From the NCBI RefSeq assembly GCF_017354985.1, contig NZ_CP071501.1:267501-331500 (forward strand): 64,000 nt of DNA, written 5' to 3'. Made by a program: the position numbers and the translations under genes. Positions within the stretch are counted from its first letter, which is position 1. Every line of letters starts with the position of its first letter. The notes beneath the pieces are model-generated. The model had not been told where the DNA came from. It did not search any database and worked only from the letters and a program-made list of their open reading frames with translations. Shown piece by piece: positions 31,301 through 40,355 of this stretch. Source of the DNA: Shewanella cyperi (GTDB lineage: Bacteria; Pseudomonadota; Gammaproteobacteria; Enterobacterales; Shewanellaceae).

Positions 31301-31556
31301 AGGGCATGCCTTCAGAGGTCATTTTCAGGTTTTCATAGCCGTCAAAGCGGAACAGGCCCTTCTGGGTGCCGACCCAGATAAAGCCCCTGTCATCCTGGGC
31401 CAGCTTCAAAATTTCCTTGTTGGCCAGCTTGCCATCGGCCTCGGCCGCAAACAGCAGCGGTGAAAACAGCCTGGGATCATAGCTGGTGGCTGCCTGGCAC
31501 AGGCAACTGAAAGTCAAAAGAAAACCAAGGATGATTCTGGTTCGGAATGAGGGCAT
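28395..31556 (-). CDS. Sensor histidine kinase with periplasmic propeller (Reg_prop/Y_Y_Y)
   Basis: A 1053-residue hybrid-architecture sensor. A signal peptide (residues 1-22) is followed by about 700 residues of two-component regulator propeller repeats (e.g. DDRGFIWVGTQKGLFRFDG, DGDVLWIGTMTSGLLRLDL), a Y_Y_Y domain (NQFSLRFAALDFSDPRANQYRYKLEGYD), one membrane segment near residue 785, then HisKA (LAEVTHDLRTPLAMVK, His near 840) and HATPase (N box QLMNNLLKNSYRYT; GSGLGLWICKSIVEAHGG). The VEDSKPAI G1 box resembles the DSAPG form of BaeS. Such propeller sensors often respond to carbohydrates in other phyla; the ligand here is unknown. First gene of a five-gene leftward signalling cluster. Confidence 0.92.
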   Translation of the reverse strand: MPSFRTRIILGFLLTFSCLCQAATSYDPRLFSPLLFAAEADGKLANKEILKLAQDDRGFIWVGTQKGLFRFDGYENLKMTSEGMPFDVSGIYVRSLLADGDVLWIGTMTSGLLRLDLRTYEFSHFSHDDGDPASLGGNQVNAIKKDAEGRLWLAHSFGLDRLDLTTRKFSHFNSADNAGERFFNYLLDLEVDSDGTLWLSSAKGLAKMAPGGRQFALVSEPALLNGVVIRRLHLAQDGRIWLATQKQGTYILNRDRRTAIKLDSPDSRADAANTAIVESGDGQVWLSGTLGLEIRDANTGQLQKELRGNLLDKHGLRGDFAYPLLRTKDGLLWIGVSNFGLQFFNPQTQRFHYFDRFSPQLEDTFSSYLANLIKVSESQLIIFNQHQPIELDLITGKTEPLLKDPSLSKQSFFSGIRETENIYWLGGGNGNIFRLDRKLGTAEEFRLPLAKTEGVYVRHLALGKQGELWVGSDRGLARLDLASRSFTVPQNTDGSPVINYVRRLMVDNSNRLWIATTSGFGLIDNGRQQMRLYTGKQGTDGTLRHDFIVQFLQNRRGEILVYHNAGIDRLVSEHDGTLHFAPFAAEAIGQIDNEDGLLQLENGHYWLGTRLLLDEDGKLLQALNEADGALDMGQANNFLRLNDSQLLHASRDALVLLDQDPGIKGQDAIPLVVTELMVGNQKLNFDYRQPKIKVPSTANQFSLRFAALDFSDPRANQYRYKLEGYDSDWVSTPADLRQAKYTSLPPGQYRLLVEGSNRAGNWSGSPLVLDVDIEPKFFQTLWFRLLSLLLLGLMLYWLFRWRLAVAKAKQREVFEKREALRKAEMMSELMEQKNQMLAEVTHDLRTPLAMVKIQLEALQDGVLQPDDRSYELLQKRIANLNHLVGDIYQLSLMDSGALILNRQPTQISELLASSVESFRPMMQQKAIQLTLTDKTSHQLEPLLDQGRMMQLMNNLLKNSYRYTDDWGQARVVLSQDDNWLVIEVEDSKPAITTEELARIFERLYRAGSTKDRSQSGSGLGLWICKSIVEAHGGAISASASSLGGLAIRIRLPL

Positions 31557-31924
31557 ATCCGCTGTTTATTTGTGCTTGTTATGGTGGAAATTCTGTCACA
31601 GCGGCACCGGGAGTGCCAGCGTTAAACCGGCACTGCCAGGATCCTCAAACCGGCGCCACTTTTTTCTCCAGCCGGGGCAGTCTGCAAACTCAGTGCACAA
31701 TTCGCATTTTCAGTCTCCGGGTAAGCAAGAACGCTTTTAAAAAAATGTGGCGGGTTTGGTCTCAGGAATTCGTAACTGAAGTAGTGGGTTCACTGCAAGG
31801 GCGACGGGGGCTGGCAAATACAGAATGCCGCAGCGCGATGCTGGGCCCACCAAAAGCTGAGTAACAAACGGGGCCGCCAGGTGTTTGGGTTGTTGCCGTA
31901 TATAAAAACCGAGGAGAAAGCTTG
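31557..31924. other. 368-bp intergenic region between divergent genes
   Basis: This gap lies between the start of the sensor kinase gene (-) and the giant exoprotein gene (+), so it must hold both promoters. I see a strong ribosome site (GAGGAG, 31911-31916) for the exoprotein but no convincing promoter, operator, repeat or RNA structure elsewhere in it. Confidence 0.6.
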
Positions 31925-34900
31925 ATGAGCAAGCAGTTTAAAATCAATAAATTGTCAGGTTTAATTACCGCAGCCGTGTTGGGCACGCTAAGCAGCACCG
32001 CAGCAATGGCGGCGATCCATCTCGATACCACCGTGGGTGAGGCGGCGTCTTTTAAAATGATTACCCTTGACGGTGGCAATGGTTATTTTGATAACACCTT
32101 TGAAGTGTCTGATCGTGTCACTGTCGACTCCGAGGGCCGTTTGCTGGTGGTGGGAACGACGTCGCCAGGCGTTGAGCAAAACGACCAGGTTTATATAGAG
32201 CGGCGCCTGGCAGATAACAGCCCGGATGCCAGTTTCGGCGACGGTGGTAAGGTGACCATCAGCGACGCCAATTATCGGCTGTTCGGTTCTGTTGTCGCCA
32301 TAGACAACCAGGGCCGGATTTTGGTGGCAGGCGAAAGCGACAACAATGAGCTGCGCTTATATCGTTTACTTGCAAACGGGTCTTTGGACGGCAGTTTTGG
32401 CACTAATGGCGAAACCATTTTCAGCATTAATACTTACGGCCCTCAGACAACCAGCATTACCACAGATTCGCAAGGACGGATTTACCTGGCCGGACGGGTT
32501 TACACCGGCGCCGGAAATGATGCCTATATCGCTCGCTTTGACGCCAACGGCAACCTGGACACCGGCTTTAACAGCACAGGTTATTGGCTGCTGGGCGCCG
32601 AAAGTGACGACCTTATCAATGATTTGATGATTGACAGCAATGGCAAACTACTCGCCGCTGGTCACCTGGCCTTTGTGCCCACTTTGCTTCGCTTTAATCA
32701 AGACGGCAGTATGGATACCAGCCTGGCCGGTACAGGCCAGGTTTCAGTCAGTCGTGCCGCCACCCCCAACAGTGAAGCCTATGACCTGACCATTGACGCC
32801 ACTGGCAAAATTTTGGTTACCACTACTGAGCGCACCAGCGACGTTGACGCAACGCCAATCTTTAATTTGTACCGCTATAACAGCGATGGCACCCTGGATA
32901 CTGGCTTTGCCGACAATGGCTGGTTTGGCCTGGATGCAGCCAATGCGGGTACGCGCCGCTATAACGAGGCCTCCATGGTGGAACTGGACAGCCAGAACCG
33001 CATCTTGTTGGCCGGTAAAGTCGGGGATGGCAATGAAACGCATATGGCCATGTTACGCCTGACCGATGCCGGCCAGCTGGACAGCAGCTTCGGTAGCAAT
33101 GGCATTGGCCATTACTATCTCGAGCCCGCTGAAGCAAACAGCAAACCGTTAATGGTGCATCAGGAATCCAACGGCAACCTGAATATCTTTTCCCACCAAA
33201 CCGGCAATGAAGGCCATGACTTGGGTTGGACCAAGGTGAACGTTGACGGCCATGCCACCACCCCATTTGCCAATGACGGCACTGTGATTGCTGGCGCCGA
33301 CGACCTGACCATCCCCTTTGATCAATTTGAAGACCTGAATAAAGTGCGGGTTGACGCCCAGGGCCGTACCCTGGCGGTAGGTAATGGCGAAGACAGCAAC
33401 AAAACCACCGGCGAAGACGCTTTTATCCGCCGCTACAACGTCGACGGCAGTCTGGACACCAGCTTTGGTAACGGCGGTATCTATCAAGTGGACCTGGGGA
33501 CCGGCGATTATATTCGCGATATTCAGTTGGATGACAGTGGCAATATCTGGTTACTGGAAACCTCAGACTGGAATAACACCACCTTTCACCTGATTAAACT
33601 TACGCCAGATGGTCAGCCGGATACCAGCTATGGCACCAACGGTGTGGCCACCTTAACGCCGGGTTTCGGCGCCGAGCTTATGGTGCTCACTAGCGACGGC
33701 AGTGCTGTGGTGACGAGCAGCACCTACCAGACAGTTAAAGTGCTGGCAGACGGCAGCCAGGACACCAGCTTTGGCAATAATGGGATATATGTGCCTGCTG
33801 GTCTGAGTGGTTTCTACCGCTCCAGATACCTCAGTCTGGACAGCCAGGGCCGGATTATATTGGCGGGTACTGTCAATAATGCTTCCAACAGCTTAGTAAT
33901 CCGTGTGAATGCTGACGGCACGGTCGACAATACCTATGCCAGCAATGGTATGCTGACTGTCAGCCTGCCGACGTCACTTTCACCAAACGGCGATGCCAAT
34001 TACACGGCCGCTTTGGTCGATGGCGATACCTTATGGCTGACAGTTGCGGCCCCAAGCAGCAATGGTGATATGAACTTTCTGCTGCGTATTGACGGCAATG
34101 GTGCCATTGACAGCAGCTTTAATGGCGGTTCACCAGCGCAATTTGGCGCTGGCCAGAAGTTTAATCCACTAACGATGCAGAAAGACAGTGCCGGCCGCCT
34201 GGTGATTGCTGGTTGGGTCAGCCGCTATAGCTACGATTTCTCCTTTGTCGCACGAATGAATGCCGACGGTAGCAATGACGAAACCTTTGCCACTGGCGGG
34301 GCTAAAACTTTTGATTTCAGCGCTAACACCGATTTCACTGACTTGGCGATTAAACCCAATGGCGATTTGGTGATTGCAACCTACGCGGGTTGGAACAATG
34401 ACCGCGGCATGCTGGTGCACCTGACCGAGAACTCGCCGCCGACCATATCCGGTACCCCTGCAGCTGAGGTCAACCAGGACGCGGCCTACAGTTTCATCCC
34501 CACGGCCGCAGATCCTGAAAACGACAACCTCAGCTTCAGCATCCAGAACAAGCCCGCCTGGGGCAGCTTTGACACCAACACCGGCGCCCTCACCGGCACC
34601 CCGGGTTATGCGGATGTCGGCAACTTTAGCGACATAGTGATTTCGGTCAGCGACGGCAAGCTCAGCGCCAGCCTGGCGGCCTTCAATATCTCTGTGGCCA
34701 ACGTCAATGACGCCCCCACCGGCAGCGTCACTATTGCCGCCAGCAGCCCCAACGGTCAGACCCTGATTGCCAGCAACACCTTAGCGGACCTTGATGGCAT
34801 GGGCACTGTCGGCTATATCTGGTCACGCGACGGTATCGAGATCGCAAATGGCGCTCAATATACCCTGGTACTGGCGGATAAAGATCACAACATTAGCGTC

Positions 34901-37900
34901 AATGCCTATTACACCGATGGCTTTGGTACCATAGAATCAGTTGATAGCGCAGTCACTACAGCAACTGCCGACTTCTTCAACGCCGACGCCGATGGCGATA
35001 ACCTCAGCAACGCCGAAGAACTGGCCCTGGGCACAGACTACACCAAGGCCGACAGTGACGCCGACGGCGTCAACGACGATGTCGACGCCTTCCCGCTGGA
35101 TATCAACGAGTCGGTCGATACCGACCAGGACGGCATAGGCAACAACGCCGACACCGACGATGACAACGATGGTGTGCTCGACGTCAACGACGCCTTCCCG
35201 CTGGATGCGACCGAGACTGTCGATACAGATAACGACGGCATAGGCAACAACGCCGACACCGACGATGACAACGACGGTGTGCTCGACGTCAACGACGCCT
35301 TCCCGCTGGATGCAACCGAGACTGTCGATACCGACAACGACGGCACAGGCAACAACGCCGATACCGATGACGACAACGACGGTGTGCTCGACGTCAACGA
35401 TGCCTTCCCGCTGGATGCCACCGAGTCTGTCGACACAGATAACGACGGCATAGGCAACAACGCCGATACCGACGATGACAACGACGGTGTGCTCGACGTC
35501 AACGACGCCTTCCCGCTGGATGCGACCGAGACTGTCGATACCGACAACGATGGCATAGGCAACAACGCCGATACCGACGATGACAATGACGGTGTGCTCG
35601 ACGTCAACGATGCCTTCCCGCTGGATGCGGCAGAAAGCCTCGATACCGATAACGACGGCATAGGCAACAACGCCGACACCGATGACGACAACGATGGTGT
35701 GCCGGACAGCGAAGATGCGCTGCCGCTGGATCCGACCGAGACTGTCGACACCGACCATGACGGCATAGGCAACAACGCCGACACCGACGACGACAACGAC
35801 GGCGTGGCCGACACCGAAGACGCCTTCCCGCTGGATGCCAGCGAGTCGGTCGACACAGACCAGGACGGCATAGGCAACAACGCCGACTTGGATGATGACA
35901 ACGACGGTATCCCGGACGTGGATGACAGCGCGCCGCTGGATCCCAAGGTCGGTGACGCCATAGCGCCTGTGTTTGCCGCGCTGGAGCCGCTGGTATTTGA
36001 GGCCGAAGGCCCCACTACCGTGGTGACCTTGCCAGTACCTGTGGTGACTGACAATAACAGCCATGCCCCGAGCGTCAGTTCCGATCTGCAGGGCGGCTTG
36101 TCCCTGGGTGAGCACATCATCACCTGGACCGCCACCGACTATGCCGGCAACCAAAGCACCGCCGAGCAGAGCGTGACCATAGTGGACACCACGGCGCCTG
36201 TGTTTGCCGAGCTGCAACCGCTGGAGCTGAACGCGACCGGTCGCCTGACCGATGTTGCCGCCGTGCTGACCGCCAAGGCAGATGACCTGGTGGACGGTGA
36301 AGTGAGCGCCGAGATTGTCGGTGACAAACAACTGGTGTCCGGCCTGCATCAACTTGAGCTCAAGGCCAGCGACAGCGCGGGCAATGTGGCGACCACCCAG
36401 CTTGAGGTCAGCATACTGCCGAAACTGGAACTGGTGGCGAGCCTGCCGGTGGAAGCCGGTGGCGACTACCAGGTGCCCGTGAGCCTGAGCGGTCTGGCAC
36501 CGGCCTATCCTGTGGACATCAGCTACAGCCTGTCGGTGGACGGCGCTCTGGTCAGCCAAGGCAATGCCGGCATAGCCAGTGGCACAGACGGCAAACTGTC
36601 TGTGACAGTACCGGCCACCGTTGGAGTGAACTCGACCGTCAGCCTCAACATAGACGAGGTCACGCATGCCTTTGCGCCCGAAGCAACGGCCAGCAAACTG
36701 GCGGTGATAGCGCAAAACCTGGCGCCGTCGATGACACTGCAACTGTCCCAGCAAGACGTCGTAGGTAACCTGGTTGACCCGGCCAATGGCACAGTGATGC
36801 TGAACGTGGCCGTCAGCGATGTGAACCAGGGCGACAGCCACAGCGTCAGCTTCGAGGTGCTGGACCAGGCCTTCAGCGGTACCGTGACCCAGGACGGTCT
36901 GGGCTTCGAGTTTGACCCCAGCGCCCTCGATGATGGCAGCTATGCCATAGAGGTGACAGTCACCGAGAGCAACCGCGTCGAGCCGCTCAGCAGCAAACGC
37001 CGGCTGAACTTCGTGGTGCAAACCCTGGCGCCGCTGACCGACAGCGACAGCGACGGTGACGGCATCGCCGACAACCTCGAAGGTTACGGTGACAGCGACG
37101 GTGACGGCATCGCCGATTACCTGGACAACGACAGCAATACTGCCCGCTTGCCTCTGGGTGACAACACAGAGCCGATGCAAACCACCCCGGGTATCCAGTT
37201 GTCTCTGGGCTCCCTGGTGAGTGCCGCCAATGGCAGCGCCGGCAGCGGTGCCGCCCTGAGCAACGAGCAATTGGCTGCACTGTTGGCCAATGACCCGACA
37301 GCGGCCAATACCACGGACGGTCACTATGTGGCGGCCACCCCGCTGCTGGACTTCAGCCTGAGCGACCTGAGCGAGGCGGGACAGACCGTGTCCGTGGTTA
37401 TCCCACTGCCGAGCGGCGTACTGCTGCCGGAAGGGGCTGTGTACCGCAAGTACAACACCACCCAGGGCTGGTTCAGCTTCGTTGAGGATGCCAACAACCA
37501 GATAGGCTCGGCCCAATTGGATGCCAACGGCAACTGCCCGGTACCGGGCTCGGCTGCCTATGGTCAGGGATTGACGGCGGGCGATCAGTGTATCCAGCTG
37601 GTACTTGAGGACGGTGGTCCGAACGATGCCGACTTCAGCGCCAACGGTGCCATCGACGATCCGGGGGTGATCAGTACCCAGAGCCAGAACCGCGCCCCTG
37701 TGGTGGTGGATGATGTGGCCACCACCATGGCAGGTCAGACCCTGGTTATCGACGTGCTGGCCAACGACAGCGATCCGGACGGTGACAGCCTGACCCTGAT
37801 CGGCGCCAGCGCCGACCATGGCCGCGCCGTGGTGACGTCCAACAACCAGCTGGGTTACATCCCGGCGGCGGGCTTCAGCGGCACGGCCACCATCACTTAC

Positions 37901-38059
37901 CAGGTAAGTGACGGCATGGGCGGCAACAGCGAAGGTCAGCTGCAGGTGACTGTCACCCCGGCGCCGGTAGCGCCCGAGAAGGACGACAAGGGCGGCTCAC
38001 TGCCACTCTGGTCGGTGCTGCTGGGTCTGCTGGAGCTGAGACGTCGCAAAGCCAAGTAA
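31925..38059 (+). CDS. Giant secreted protein: delta-60 repeats, calcium-binding repeats, GlyGly-CTERM
   Basis: A 2044-residue exoprotein. A Sec signal peptide (about 1-29, ending STAAMA) precedes about 800 residues of delta-60 type repeats (recurrent LDTSFGNGG, VDSQGRILVAG), probably a beta-propeller. An Ig-like putative-Ig domain follows (FIPTAADPENDNLSFSIQNKP), then eight 35-residue acidic repeats (about 1055-1338; unit DTDNDGIGNNADTDDDNDG + AFPLD) of thrombospondin type 3 kind, expected to bind calcium, then HYR-like and Ig-like domains. The C-terminus (DKGGSLPLWSVLLGLLELRRRKAK shortened: GGSLP + hydrophobic helix + RRRK) is a GlyGly-CTERM signal, which implies rhombosortase cleavage and type II secretion. 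Start ATG 31925 has GAGGAG upstream. Confidence 0.88.
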   Translation: MSKQFKINKLSGLITAAVLGTLSSTAAMAAIHLDTTVGEAASFKMITLDGGNGYFDNTFEVSDRVTVDSEGRLLVVGTTSPGVEQNDQVYIERRLADNSPDASFGDGGKVTISDANYRLFGSVVAIDNQGRILVAGESDNNELRLYRLLANGSLDGSFGTNGETIFSINTYGPQTTSITTDSQGRIYLAGRVYTGAGNDAYIARFDANGNLDTGFNSTGYWLLGAESDDLINDLMIDSNGKLLAAGHLAFVPTLLRFNQDGSMDTSLAGTGQVSVSRAATPNSEAYDLTIDATGKILVTTTERTSDVDATPIFNLYRYNSDGTLDTGFADNGWFGLDAANAGTRRYNEASMVELDSQNRILLAGKVGDGNETHMAMLRLTDAGQLDSSFGSNGIGHYYLEPAEANSKPLMVHQESNGNLNIFSHQTGNEGHDLGWTKVNVDGHATTPFANDGTVIAGADDLTIPFDQFEDLNKVRVDAQGRTLAVGNGEDSNKTTGEDAFIRRYNVDGSLDTSFGNGGIYQVDLGTGDYIRDIQLDDSGNIWLLETSDWNNTTFHLIKLTPDGQPDTSYGTNGVATLTPGFGAELMVLTSDGSAVVTSSTYQTVKVLADGSQDTSFGNNGIYVPAGLSGFYRSRYLSLDSQGRIILAGTVNNASNSLVIRVNADGTVDNTYASNGMLTVSLPTSLSPNGDANYTAALVDGDTLWLTVAAPSSNGDMNFLLRIDGNGAIDSSFNGGSPAQFGAGQKFNPLTMQKDSAGRLVIAGWVSRYSYDFSFVARMNADGSNDETFATGGAKTFDFSANTDFTDLAIKPNGDLVIATYAGWNNDRGMLVHLTENSPPTISGTPAAEVNQDAAYSFIPTAADPENDNLSFSIQNKPAWGSFDTNTGALTGTPGYADVGNFSDIVISVSDGKLSASLAAFNISVANVNDAPTGSVTIAASSPNGQTLIASNTLADLDGMGTVGYIWSRDGIEIANGAQYTLVLADKDHNISVNAYYTDGFGTIESVDSAVTTATADFFNADADGDNLSNAEELALGTDYTKADSDADGVNDDVDAFPLDINESVDTDQDGIGNNADTDDDNDGVLDVNDAFPLDATETVDTDNDGIGNNADTDDDNDGVLDVNDAFPLDATETVDTDNDGTGNNADTDDDNDGVLDVNDAFPLDATESVDTDNDGIGNNADTDDDNDGVLDVNDAFPLDATETVDTDNDGIGNNADTDDDNDGVLDVNDAFPLDAAESLDTDNDGIGNNADTDDDNDGVPDSEDALPLDPTETVDTDHDGIGNNADTDDDNDGVADTEDAFPLDASESVDTDQDGIGNNADLDDDNDGIPDVDDSAPLDPKVGDAIAPVFAALEPLVFEAEGPTTVVTLPVPVVTDNNSHAPSVSSDLQGGLSLGEHIITWTATDYAGNQSTAEQSVTIVDTTAPVFAELQPLELNATGRLTDVAAVLTAKADDLVDGEVSAEIVGDKQLVSGLHQLELKASDSAGNVATTQLEVSILPKLELVASLPVEAGGDYQVPVSLSGLAPAYPVDISYSLSVDGALVSQGNAGIASGTDGKLSVTVPATVGVNSTVSLNIDEVTHAFAPEATASKLAVIAQNLAPSMTLQLSQQDVVGNLVDPANGTVMLNVAVSDVNQGDSHSVSFEVLDQAFSGTVTQDGLGFEFDPSALDDGSYAIEVTVTESNRVEPLSSKRRLNFVVQTLAPLTDSDSDGDGIADNLEGYGDSDGDGIADYLDNDSNTARLPLGDNTEPMQTTPGIQLSLGSLVSAANGSAGSGAALSNEQLAALLANDPTAANTTDGHYVAATPLLDFSLSDLSEAGQTVSVVIPLPSGVLLPEGAVYRKYNTTQGWFSFVEDANNQIGSAQLDANGNCPVPGSAAYGQGLTAGDQCIQLVLEDGGPNDADFSANGAIDDPGVISTQSQNRAPVVVDDVATTMAGQTLVIDVLANDSDPDGDSLTLIGASADHGRAVVTSNNQLGYIPAAGFSGTATITYQVSDGMGGNSEGQLQVTVTPAPVAPEKDDKGGSLPLWSVLLGLLELRRRKAK
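35093..35940 (+). repeat. 105-bp in-frame tandem repeats encoding calcium-binding units
   Basis: The word TTCCCGCTGGAT recurs every 105 bp (for example at 35090, 35195, 35300, 35405), giving eight 35-residue units whose ends read FPLDINESV, FPLDATETV (three times, one ESV between), FPLDAAESL, LPLDPTETV and FPLDASESV. The inner copies are nearly identical in DNA, so copy number is probably unstable. Confidence 0.92.
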
Positions 38060-38105
38060 TCTGAGGACTTCCGGCATCGCCTGGATATCCAGAAGCTCTT
38101 AAACA

Positions 38106-38136
38106 AAGCCTCCGCCATGCGGGGGCTTTTCTTTTG
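38106..38136 (+). terminator. Terminator of the giant exoprotein gene
   Basis: The stem AAGCCTCCGC/GCGGGGGCTT with loop CAT (one T-G pair) is followed by TTCTTTT. Confidence 0.85.
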
Positions 38137-38324
38137 CCAGCAGGGACAGTGGGAGTTTATCCCACGGGGCCTGGGCCACATTTTACGAGTATTCTGCCCC
38201 AAGGCTGTTAACAGACTGTAGCCTGGCTGCGGGCCATGCAGTAAACTGCTCGCTTTTGCGGTGGGCCCAGATCCATGGGAAAGCGTCATGGGAAAACACA
38301 GATGAGTTCCGGAGAACAGCGCGG

Positions 38325-39191
38325 ATGACGCAGGTCCTGACACTGGTGATCCTGGCGGCCGGTATGGGCAGCCGTTTTGGCGGTGACAAGCAGTTGGCCG
38401 AACTCGGCCCCAGGGGCGAGAGCCTGTTATTGCTGTCGCTGCGCCAGGCCTTTGCCGCCGGTTTCCGCAGGGCCGTGTTGGTGATCCGCCCCGAACTGGA
38501 GGCGCAGCTGTTGGCCTCGTTGCAAGGTCAATTGCCGGACGAACTGGAACTGCATTGCTGTTTTCAGCGCCTCGATGATCTGCCCGCGTCTGTGAAGACG
38601 GCACCGTGGCAAGGTCGCAGCAAACCCTGGGGCACGGCACACGCACTCTGGAGTGCGCGCCATCTGGTCAGCGGACCAATGGCGGTGATCACCGCCGATG
38701 ATTTTTACTGTGCCGATGCCTTCGCGCAATTGGCCTTGGGGCTCAGGAACTCGGATAACTGGATGCTGGTGGCCTATCGCCTCGGCAATACCCTGTCGGA
38801 GCATGGCGGGGTCAACCGTGGTCTGTGCCGCGAAGCCGATGGCTGGTTGCAGGATATCCGCGAGTGCCTGGCGATTGAATATATAGATGGTCAGCTGCAG
38901 GGTAAACTGGCCGGCAACACAGTGGCACTGAGTGCGGACATGCCTGTGTCCATGACCAGCTGGGGCTTTCAGGCAGATATTTTTCCCCGGCTGGAGTCGG
39001 CGCTGACGAACTTTTTCAAGCAGCAGCCGCAAGCCTCCAGTGAGTGTTTCCTGCCGGATGTGGTACAAGAGGCCATGGCCTGCGGGCAACCGGTGCGACT
39101 CGCAACCGCCCGGGACATCTGGCTGGGGGTGACCTTCCCCGGGGATGCGCCCAGGGTCAGACAAGCTTTGATGGAGTTATTGGGTGATTGA
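38325..39191 (+). CDS. Sugar-phosphate nucleotidyltransferase-like protein
   Basis: A 288-residue GT-A fold NTP-transferase. The nucleotide-binding motif VILAAGMGSRFGGDKQLAEL is at residues 8-27 and a metal-site VITADDFY is near residue 125; MTSWGFQADIFPRLE follows later. It lacks the isomerase or acetyltransferase tail of GlmU. The ATG at 38325 begins MTQVLTLVILAAGMG, with GGAG upstream. Its stop overlaps the start of the next gene, a sugar-kinase-like protein, so the two probably convert a sugar to an NDP-sugar in two steps (kinase then nucleotidyltransferase), by analogy with NahK/GlmU-like and AmgK/MurU salvage pairs. The sugar is unknown. Confidence 0.8.
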   Translation: MTQVLTLVILAAGMGSRFGGDKQLAELGPRGESLLLLSLRQAFAAGFRRAVLVIRPELEAQLLASLQGQLPDELELHCCFQRLDDLPASVKTAPWQGRSKPWGTAHALWSARHLVSGPMAVITADDFYCADAFAQLALGLRNSDNWMLVAYRLGNTLSEHGGVNRGLCREADGWLQDIRECLAIEYIDGQLQGKLAGNTVALSADMPVSMTSWGFQADIFPRLESALTNFFKQQPQASSECFLPDVVQEAMACGQPVRLATARDIWLGVTFPGDAPRVRQALMELLGD

Positions 39192-40278
39192 ACTCATACG
39201 GCAGCGGGTGCTGCCTCACTATTCGATAGCAGCTAACAGCGCAATAGCAGCAAGCAGCGCTGGCGAGATTAAGATTTCGCCCCTGGGCAACGGCCATATT
39301 AACGACACTTTTTTGGTGCGTGCCGGCGGCACAGAGTTGGTGCTGCAAAGGCTCAATACCCAGGTGTTTCCCGATCCCTGGACTTTGGTGAACAATGCGG
39401 CCCTGATTGATGCCCATCTGCAACGGCAGCAGGCGGCCGGTCGCTTCCGCTTGCAGCGCATAGATCCGCAGCTGACGCTGGATGGCAAGCTGGCGGTGGA
39501 TTTGGGTGCCGACGGTTTCTGGCGTGCCATTCGCTTTCTGCCGCACAGCACCAGTCTGGAGGTGGTAGGCTCGATTGCCGAGGCAAGGCAGGCCGCTGCG
39601 GCCTTCGGCCATTTTGCCATGGCTCTCAGCGATTTTAATGCCTCGCTGCTCGGCGATGTGATCCCCAACTTCCACCATCTGCCGGGGCGTATGGCCCAGC
39701 TGCAACAGGCCGTGGCCGCAGACAAGGCCGGCCGGGTGGCCGAATGCCAGGATTGGCTGAGCTTTGTGCAGCAACAGCAGCCCCTGCTGGATGAACTGGC
39801 GCAAACCCTGCCCAACTTGCCGCTGCGGGTGTGCCATAACGACACCAAGATCAACAACATGCTGTTCGACAAGCGCGACGGCAGCGCCATGGCTATTATC
39901 GACCTCGACACCTGTATGCGCGGTCAGCTGATGTATGACTTCGGCGACATGGTGCGTACCTTCACCTCCCCCGAGGCCGAGGATTCTCGAAACCTGGATA
40001 AGGTGCGGGTGCGACCCGAGATGTTTGCCGCCATCTGCGAGGGTTTCCTGGGCGAACTGGGGCAAGTGCTGACCCAGGCCGAGCGCCACAGCCTGTGGCT
40101 CGGTGCCAGGGTCATGTGCCTGATGATTGGGGTGCGCTTCCTCACCGATCACCTCAATGGCGATGTGTATTTCCATATCCAGCGCGAGGGTCATAACCTC
40201 GATCGGGCCGCCAACCAGTTCAGCCTTTATCTGAGCCTGCTGGCCCAGGCCGACAGTTTGAAGGCCTGTTTGAGTTGA
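39184..40278 (+). CDS. Aminoglycoside-phosphotransferase-fold kinase (NahK-like)
   Basis: A 364-residue APH/choline-kinase-fold protein starting at GTG 39184, overlapping the upstream gene by 8 nt. The Brenner-type catalytic motif VCHNDTKINNML (near residue 220) and the metal-site AIIDLDT (near 240) are intact, as is the N-terminal nucleotide-loop segment PLGNGHINDTFLV. Sequence style is nearer to sugar 1-kinases such as N-acetylhexosamine kinase than to antibiotic kinases. Pairing with a nucleotidyltransferase supports an anomeric sugar kinase role (inference). Confidence 0.8.
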   Translation: MIELIRQRVLPHYSIAANSAIAASSAGEIKISPLGNGHINDTFLVRAGGTELVLQRLNTQVFPDPWTLVNNAALIDAHLQRQQAAGRFRLQRIDPQLTLDGKLAVDLGADGFWRAIRFLPHSTSLEVVGSIAEARQAAAAFGHFAMALSDFNASLLGDVIPNFHHLPGRMAQLQQAVAADKAGRVAECQDWLSFVQQQQPLLDELAQTLPNLPLRVCHNDTKINNMLFDKRDGSAMAIIDLDTCMRGQLMYDFGDMVRTFTSPEAEDSRNLDKVRVRPEMFAAICEGFLGELGQVLTQAERHSLWLGARVMCLMIGVRFLTDHLNGDVYFHIQREGHNLDRAANQFSLYLSLLAQADSLKACLS

Positions 40279-40355
40279 ATCGCGCCAAGCCACAGCTGTC
40301 ATAGCCTGAGCGAGTGTTGCCCTTACCCTATGCCAAAGTGCCAAGAGAAGCCCCT

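Noticed and set aside
34937..37819. A 960-codon open frame antisense to the giant exoprotein gene
   Set aside because: It mirrors the repetitive, GC-rich coding strand (long low-complexity Val/Gly/His stretches) and has no ribosome site or recognisable domain.
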